A program made the position numbers and the translations under genes. Below are positions 1 to 5,164 of a stretch of 7,804 nt of DNA, piece after piece (position 1 is the first letter of the stretch; every line of letters starts with the position of its first letter). Source of the DNA: Psychrilyobacter sp. (GTDB taxonomy: Bacteria; Fusobacteriota; Fusobacteriia; Fusobacteriales; Fusobacteriaceae); assembly GCA_030621995.1 (NCBI GenBank), contig JAUXGP010000071.1:1-7804 (forward strand), in the 5' to 3' direction. Below the pieces are notes generated by a model. That model did not search any database. It had not been told where the DNA came from and saw only the letters and a program-made list of their open reading frames with translations.

Positions 1-47
1 AATTTTTATAATTATTAATTATCGGACTTTTATGTGTTGTTTAATTT

Positions 48-94
48 ATAGACCGCATTAATTAAAGATGAAATCTAAAATTTATGCGGTCTAT
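48..94. repeat. Inverted repeat downstream of lon, possible 3' stem-loop
   Basis: ATAGACCGCAT (48-58) and its exact reverse complement (84-94) form an 11-bp perfect stem. After one mismatch, 4 further A-T pairs (60-63 with 79-82) extend it, leaving a 15-base loop. It begins 13 bases past the lon stop. Reading in the lon direction no U-tract follows, so it is not a textbook Rho-independent terminator; reading rightwards a short TTTT (94-97) follows. It may end or protect the lon mRNA, or end a rightward transcript entering from the left. The other bases of 1-107 hold no gene that I can see. Confidence 0.5.
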
Positions 95-107
95 TTTAGG
101 GGAATCT

Positions 108-2477
108 TTAAAATACTACTTTTAAAATGTCTTCAAAATAATCAGCATAGTGTACTGTAATTCCTTCTTTTATATAATCAGGCAGTCTATCGAAATCAGT
201 TTTATTGTCTTTTGGAAGTAATAGTGTGTCTATTCCTACCCTTCTTGCAGCTATTGTTTTTTCCCTTACCCCTCCGATAGGCAATACCTTCCCAGTCAGA
301 GTGATCTCTCCAGTCATAGCTATATTATTTTTAATTGATTTATTTTTAGCCAGTGAATATAGAGCAAGTGCCATAGTTACACCAGCAGAAGGTCCATCTT
401 TTGGAGTAGCCCCTTCAGGTACATGAAGATGAATACTATGTTTATCAAAGAAATCTTTTTTGTCCTTATCACAGTCTTCTTTGCACATCAAAGATTTAAC
501 GTATGAATATGCTATAATTGAAGACTCCTTCATTACGTCTCCCAATTGACCTGTCTGCTTAAACCCGCCTTGATGACCTGTAACACGTGCCTCTATGTAC
601 AGAGTAACACCTCCCATAGATGTCCAGGCCAATCCCAATGTAACTCCAGGTATATTTTTATTATACAGTTCCTCAGTAGTAAAGATTGGTTTACCTAAAA
701 ACTCTTCCATATTTTTCTTATTTACATTTATTTTTTTATCTTCCCCCTCGGCAATCTTCAGGGTAGCTTTTCTCATAATTTTTTTAATATTTTTTTCTAA
801 TCCTCTTACCCCTGCTTCTCTGGCATATTTATCAATGATTTCCTTCAGGGTTGCAGCTGATATTGATACCTCTTTTTTTGATAATCCATGCTCTTCCATT
901 TGATGCGGAATCAAATATTTCTTTGCTATCTCTTCTTTTTCTTCCAATATATATCCCGGCAGTTGAATTAATTCCATCCTGTCTAAGAGCGGCCTAGGAA
1001 TGGTGTCTAACTGATTGGCTGTAGTTATAAATAAAATTTTAGATAGATCGAACCTCACATCCAGATAATGATCTAAAAATTCTACATTTTGTTCCGGATC
1101 CAACACCTCTAAGAGTGCCGATGCCGGATCCCCTTGATAACTGTTCCCGATTTTATCTATCTCATCTAGCATTATTATTGGATTTGCCGTCCCGACTTTC
1201 TTTATAGCCTGTAATATCTTCCCTGGCATGGCACCGATATAGGTTCTCCTATGGCCTTTTATCTCAGCTTCATCCTTCATTCCGCCTACAGAAAACCTAA
1301 AAAATTCCCGGCCTAATGCATTTGCGATTGATTTTCCAATGGAAGTTTTCCCCACTCCTGGAGGTCCCACTAAACAAAGGATAGCTCCACTTACATTTCC
1401 GGTTTTCATAATGGTACTAATAAATTCCAGTATATTACTTTTAACATCCTGTAGTCCATAGTGATCTTCATCCAGTTTTTTTCTCGATTTGTTTATATCC
1501 AAACTATCTTTTGAATAAACTCCCCATGGCAACTCCGCTATGGCTAAAAGATAGGATCTCACTACATTGTGTTCCGGTGAATGGCTGTCCAATAATTTCA
1601 ATTTTTCTATTTGTTCCTCCACAGTTTTTAATGCTTCCTTACTTAGAGTTTTTCCTTCTAACATCTGCAAGATCTTCTCAACTTCACTCTCTTTATCATC
1701 TTTTTCCATCCCTAATTCTTTTTTTATTAACTTTAATTGTTCCCTCAAAAAGTATTCTTTTTGTTGTTTACTTACTTTTTCTTCAATTTGTTTTTGGAGT
1801 TTTTGTTGCAGATGCGATATCTCCAGTTCTTTTTTCAGCATAGTTAAGATCAGTCTGCTCCTCTTAGCCAGCTCCCACTCCTCCAAAACTTCTTGTAGGT
1901 TTTTATTTTCAGTTTTTAGCATGGAAGTAATGAGATCCATGAGTACACCTGGTTTTTCATAATTCACCTGGGTCATGAGTAACTTTAATTCCTCCTGCAA
2001 AATTGGATTAACCTTAAAAATTTCCTTTAAAGATGACATAATTGCCAACATATAAGCACGTATTTCATCATTTGGAGGTCCTTCCTCCCCCTTGTCATAT
2101 TTTACATTCCAAATAATATTCGGTTCTTTTTTTATCACTTTTGATAGTTCAAACCTATTCAATCCCTGAACTATTATCTGAATTGTATTGGCTGAAAGAG
2201 GTGTTATTTTATGAATTTTTACTATTGTTCCAACTTCATATAGCTCCGACTTAAAAATATCAAATTGATTTAATTCCTTTACAAAAACTAAACCTAATAA
2301 TTTATTTTCTGTCTCCTCTACCATCTTGATAGTTTTTAAAAAAACTTCCCCTGAAAAAGTTATAGGGATCATAATGTTTGGAAATATTGGTCTTGTCAGC
2401 ATTGGCAAAATTGTTAAGTTTTCTGGTAAGATATGTTCTACGTTGATTAATTGACTATTATTTTCTTGTGCATACAT
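108..2477 (-). CDS. lon: ATP-dependent Lon protease (LonA type, class S16)
   Basis: Cytoplasmic AAA+ serine protease that unfolds and degrades damaged and selected regulatory proteins, normally as a hexamer. The 789 residues are full length for the family (E. coli Lon has 784). Domains in order: LON substrate-binding domain (about 20-210), a charged helical or coiled-coil stretch (about 210-300), AAA+ ATPase (about 340-590), and S16 protease domain (about 600-789). Visible motifs: Walker A GPPGVGKT 371-378, Walker B IIMLDEID 434-441, sensor-1 Asn488 in TTAN, arginine-finger candidates Arg495/Arg500, sensor-2 Arg558 in GVRGLEK, catalytic Ser697 in DGPSAG, and catalytic Lys740, 43 residues later as in E. 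coli (Ser679/Lys722). The ATG start is supported by a purine-rich Shine-Dalgarno 6 bases upstream. It is transcribed away from the lipid genes, so there is no operon link. No CIRCE-type heat-shock operator is visible. The N-domain (RPIFPNIMIPIT, 29-40) resembles the spirochaete/chlamydia form. Identification is near certain; the subtype is recalled, not searched. Confidence 0.98.
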   Translation of the reverse strand: MYAQENNSQLINVEHILPENLTILPMLTRPIFPNIMIPITFSGEVFLKTIKMVEETENKLLGLVFVKELNQFDIFKSELYEVGTIVKIHKITPLSANTIQIIVQGLNRFELSKVIKKEPNIIWNVKYDKGEEGPPNDEIRAYMLAIMSSLKEIFKVNPILQEELKLLMTQVNYEKPGVLMDLITSMLKTENKNLQEVLEEWELAKRSRLILTMLKKELEISHLQQKLQKQIEEKVSKQQKEYFLREQLKLIKKELGMEKDDKESEVEKILQMLEGKTLSKEALKTVEEQIEKLKLLDSHSPEHNVVRSYLLAIAELPWGVYSKDSLDINKSRKKLDEDHYGLQDVKSNILEFISTIMKTGNVSGAILCLVGPPGVGKTSIGKSIANALGREFFRFSVGGMKDEAEIKGHRRTYIGAMPGKILQAIKKVGTANPIIMLDEIDKIGNSYQGDPASALLEVLDPEQNVEFLDHYLDVRFDLSKILFITTANQLDTIPRPLLDRMELIQLPGYILEEKEEIAKKYLIPHQMEEHGLSKKEVSISAATLKEIIDKYAREAGVRGLEKNIKKIMRKATLKIAEGEDKKINVNKKNMEEFLGKPIFTTEELYNKNIPGVTLGLAWTSMGGVTLYIEARVTGHQGGFKQTGQLGDVMKESSIIAYSYVKSLMCKEDCDKDKKDFFDKHSIHLHVPEGATPKDGPSAGVTMALALYSLAKNKSIKNNIAMTGEITLTGKVLPIGGVREKTIAARRVGIDTLLLPKDNKTDFDRLPDYIKEGITVHYADYFEDILKVVF

Positions 2478-2483
2478 GGTCAG

Positions 2484-2491
2484 CCCCCCTT
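2484..2491 (-). promoter_or_regulatory. Ribosome binding site of lon
   Basis: On the minus strand AAGGGGGG lies 6 bases before the ATG at 2477. It is a G-rich variant of AAGGAGG at normal spacing and fixes the lon start codon. Confidence 0.8.
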
Positions 2492-2563
2492 ATGAAACAT
2501 TTTATTTGAATAATAATTTATACTTTCTTTCCCCATGATTTCCTATTAAATTAATTAAAAAAT

Positions 2564-2591
2564 TTTATATTTAATCTTCCTTAGACACCAA
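2564..2591 (-). promoter_or_regulatory. Candidate lon promoter
   Basis: On the minus strand TTGGTG (2586-2591) and TATAAA (2564-2569) are separated by 16 bases. The -10 box matches the sigma-70 consensus at 5 of 6 positions, the -35 box at only 3 of 6. It would give a lon leader of roughly 80 bases. In such AT-rich DNA a chance match is quite possible; another TATAAA (2517-2522) lies closer to the gene but has no -35 partner that I can see. Confidence 0.35.
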
Positions 2592-2635
2592 GATCGATGA
2601 GTTAAGTCCTTTATTCTTATTTTTCCTCGGTATGT

Positions 2636-2664
2636 TTGTTTTACACCAATAAATATAGTATAAT
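2636..2664 (+). promoter_or_regulatory. Probable sigma-70 promoter of the tandem acyltransferase genes
   Basis: A perfect TATAAT (2659-2664) follows TTGTTT (2636-2641) with the optimal 17-base spacer. Transcription would start near 2671, leaving a leader of about 35 bases before the ATG at 2705. The -35 box is weak (3 of 6). TTTACA at 2640-2645 is a better hexamer but sits only 13 bases from the -10. No clear operator palindrome overlaps the promoter. Confidence 0.6.
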
Positions 2665-2690
2665 AGGTTAAAATGTTACTAAAATATATT

Positions 2691-2695
2691 GGAGG
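2691..2695 (+). promoter_or_regulatory. Ribosome binding site of the first fusion gene
   Basis: GGAGG lies 9 bases before the ATG at 2705, which fixes the start and explains the very short N-terminal lead into the adenylation domain. Confidence 0.85.
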
Positions 2696-2704
2696 AAAAT
2701 AATT

Positions 2705-5164
2705 ATGAAGTATATTATTTCAAGAGATAAACCAGCCCTTATATATAAAGAAAATGAAATTTCATACAAAGACTTAGTTCGAAACATTCTTTATTATGCA
2801 GATATGTTAGATTTTGATAAACCAGAGGATAAAGTTTTAGTCTTTCTGGAAAACAGACCTGAGATTGCTTATGCTATCTTCTCTTCTTGGGAAAAAAATG
2901 GTATCTCTATTACAGTAGATGCCAGTAGTTCCTCGAAAGAACTTGCTTATTTTATTAGAGATGCAAAACCTATGTATCTATACACAAGTAATAAAAACAT
3001 TGAAGTTGCTAAGGAAGCGGTAGAGCTTTCAGGTGAAAATGTCATCATTATTAATTTAGATGAAGTTAAAGTCCCCGATTCCTATGTAGGAAAGAAAGAC
3101 TATATTGAAGCTCCAGTTGGAGATCAAACAGTATTACTCCTATATACTTCTGGTACTACTGGTAACCCAAAAGGTGTAATGCTTACTATGGAAAACTTAC
3201 TTTCCAATATAGATAATATTGAACAAATTGGAATATATCGTGAAATCGATAGAATTCTCGCACTTCTACCGCTACATCATGTTCTTCCACTTGTTGGTTG
3301 TCTGCTAGCACCAATAAAAGTTGGAGCTACATCTATTATTTTAGATGATCTTTCCTCAGCAGCGATAAAAGGTGCTATGCAAAAATATAAGATCACTCTG
3401 TTTGTAGGAGTTCCTAGACTTTGGGAGATGTTCCACAAAGGCATTATGGAAAAAATCAACAGTAATTTTGTTGCCAAAACATTGTTTAAATTAGTTGCTA
3501 TGACTAATAATATTGAATTAGGTAAAAAAGTATTTAAAAAAGTTCAAGATGGTTTTGGTGGAGAGATGCATATTATGATTTCTGGTGGAGCTAAGATCGA
3601 CCCTCAAATTATAAAAGACTTCCATACTCTAGGATTTCATCTAATAGAGGGTTATGGTCTTACAGAAACGTCACCGATCCTTACTTTCAATAGATATGAT
3701 GATATGAGGCCGGGATCTTGTGGTGCCCCCCTTCCTGGGATAGAATTAAAAATAGCCAATGATGGTGAGATAATAGCTCGTGGAGCAAATATTATGAAAG
3801 GTTATTTCAATAAACCTGAAGCTACTGCTGAAGTAATCGATAAAGATAGATGGTTCCATACTGGAGATTTAGGAGAATTAAAAGATGGATATCTTTATAT
3901 TGTCGGTAGAAAAAAAGAGATGATAGTTCTACCTAATGGTAAAAATATCAACCCTTCCGATATTGAGATGGAAATTCTAAAAAAAACTAACCTGATCAAA
4001 GAGGTAGCTGTTACAGAGCATAAGAGTCATCTAGTAGCTATAGTTTATCCTGATTTTGCAGCAATGGAAAATGAAGGAGTAAAAAATATAGGAGAAAAAA
4101 TAAAATGGGATATCATAGATCCTTATAATGTAGAAGCACCTAATTATCGAAAAATATTAGATATTAAGATAGTCCAAGATGAACTGCCTAAAACAAAATT
4201 AGGAAAACTTCGAAGATTTAAATTGAAAGATCTTTTAGAAGATAAAAAAAGAGTGGTAGAAAAAGTAGACGAACCTACCACTGAAGAATATAGAATACTA
4301 AAGGAATTCATCTCAAAATTAAAGGGAACTACTCCTAACCCAAAGGATCATTTTGAACTAGATCTAGGTATGGATTCTCTTGATTTTGTTGAACTTCTAT
4401 CATTTATTGGAAATAATTTCAATATCACGCTACTCGATGATGAAATATCAAAGTATCCTACACTGTTTGATTTGGCTAATTTTTTACATAGTAAAGGTGT
4501 TGAAATTACTGAAAAAGAAACAGACTGGTCTGAGATATTAAGCCATGATACAGATGTTTTTATCCCTCAATCCAGTTCTAGTTCAAAATTTGCAAAGTGT
4601 ATGTTATCCCCTTTCTTTAGCAGTCGTGTGAAAGTAAAGACAAGCGGATTAGAAAATCTTACCAATAAACCAACTATCTTTATAGGGAATCATCAAAGTA
4701 TGCTAGATGCATTTATCTTAAACAACGCTTTAAATAAAAAAATATTACAAAACACCTATTATTTAGCCGTTGACAAGCACTTTAACGGTTCATTTAAAAA
4801 ATGGATAGCTAATCATGGAAATATCATACTTCTAGATGTAAATAGTAATTTAACTGAAACTCTACAAGCAGCGGCTATGGTTCTGCGTCAAGGGAAAAAC
4901 TTAGTTATATTTCCTGAAGGAGCTAGAAGCAGAGATGGTGAGATGGCAGAGTTTAAAAAAGCCTTTGCAATCTTAAGTAAAACATTAAATGTCTCTATTC
5001 AACCATTTGCCCTAGATGGAGCTTATAAAGCTATGCCTATTGGAACTAAGTTCCCAAAATCGACAAATGTTAATTTAAAGTTTTTACCTCCTATTTCTCC
5101 TGATAATTTAGAGATAAACGAGATAGTAAAAAAGAGTGAAAGCACTATTCGGGAGGCGTTATGA
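2705..5164 (+). CDS. Acyl-activating enzyme / acyl carrier protein / PlsC-like acyltransferase fusion, copy 1
   Basis: An 819-residue three-domain lipid enzyme. Residues about 1-515 form an AMP-forming acyl-CoA/acyl-ACP synthetase domain: P-loop YTSGTTGNPKGV 147-158, GYGLTET 316-322, TGD with Asp388, GRKKEMIVLPNGKNI 401-415, and PKTKLGK with the candidate catalytic Lys501. Residues about 525-598 form an acyl carrier domain, with the phosphopantetheine site Ser558 in LGMDSLD. Residues about 640-819 form a PlsC-family glycerolipid acyltransferase: HX4D His663/Asp668, and motif III FPEGARSR 736-743. The inferred role is ATP activation of a fatty acid, loading on the in-chain carrier, then transfer to a lysolipid or glycerol phosphate, for fatty-acid scavenging or phospholipid remodelling. 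No signal peptide or clear membrane helix is seen, so it is probably cytoplasmic or membrane-peripheral. Motif III has Ala740 where Thr is usual, and the usual Arg of motif II is absent (LLDVN 709-713). It is first of a coupled pair. Domain calls are firm; the acceptor and whether the carrier is ACP-like in use are inferred. Confidence 0.93.
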   Translation: MKYIISRDKPALIYKENEISYKDLVRNILYYADMLDFDKPEDKVLVFLENRPEIAYAIFSSWEKNGISITVDASSSSKELAYFIRDAKPMYLYTSNKNIEVAKEAVELSGENVIIINLDEVKVPDSYVGKKDYIEAPVGDQTVLLLYTSGTTGNPKGVMLTMENLLSNIDNIEQIGIYREIDRILALLPLHHVLPLVGCLLAPIKVGATSIILDDLSSAAIKGAMQKYKITLFVGVPRLWEMFHKGIMEKINSNFVAKTLFKLVAMTNNIELGKKVFKKVQDGFGGEMHIMISGGAKIDPQIIKDFHTLGFHLIEGYGLTETSPILTFNRYDDMRPGSCGAPLPGIELKIANDGEIIARGANIMKGYFNKPEATAEVIDKDRWFHTGDLGELKDGYLYIVGRKKEMIVLPNGKNINPSDIEMEILKKTNLIKEVAVTEHKSHLVAIVYPDFAAMENEGVKNIGEKIKWDIIDPYNVEAPNYRKILDIKIVQDELPKTKLGKLRRFKLKDLLEDKKRVVEKVDEPTTEEYRILKEFISKLKGTTPNPKDHFELDLGMDSLDFVELLSFIGNNFNITLLDDEISKYPTLFDLANFLHSKGVEITEKETDWSEILSHDTDVFIPQSSSSSKFAKCMLSPFFSSRVKVKTSGLENLTNKPTIFIGNHQSMLDAFILNNALNKKILQNTYYLAVDKHFNGSFKKWIANHGNIILLDVNSNLTETLQAAAMVLRQGKNLVIFPEGARSRDGEMAEFKKAFAILSKTLNVSIQPFALDGAYKAMPIGTKFPKSTNVNLKFLPPISPDNLEINEIVKKSESTIREAL
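5151..5156 (+). promoter_or_regulatory. Ribosome binding site of the second fusion gene, inside the first
   Basis: GGGAGG lies in the last codons of the first gene, 4 bases before the ATG at 5161. With the ATGA overlap at 5161-5164 this supports translational coupling and fixes the start of the second gene, whose N-terminus also aligns residue for residue with that of the first. Confidence 0.8.

Larger units (their letters stand above)
2478..2704. other. Divergent intergenic region between lon and the fusion genes
   Basis: This 227-base AT-rich spacer carries the outward-facing start signals of lon and of the fusion-gene pair, listed separately. The two candidate promoters lie back to back with their -35 boxes about 45 bases apart. 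I see no CIRCE repeat (TTAGCACTC/GAGTGCTAA), no long palindrome, and no small gene with a ribosome binding site. Confidence 0.7.

Noticed and set aside
205..1962. Plus-strand open frames opposite lon (205-426, 595-903, 1511-1843, 1567-1962)
   Set aside because: They lie wholly opposite well-conserved lon codons, have low-complexity Phe/Ser/Leu-rich translations and no supporting domain.
2531..2539. CCCCATGAT resembling a sigma-32 heat-shock -10 box
   Set aside because: It reads rightwards, away from lon, has no CTTGAAA-like -35 at the right distance, and sigma-32 use is not expected in this kind of organism.
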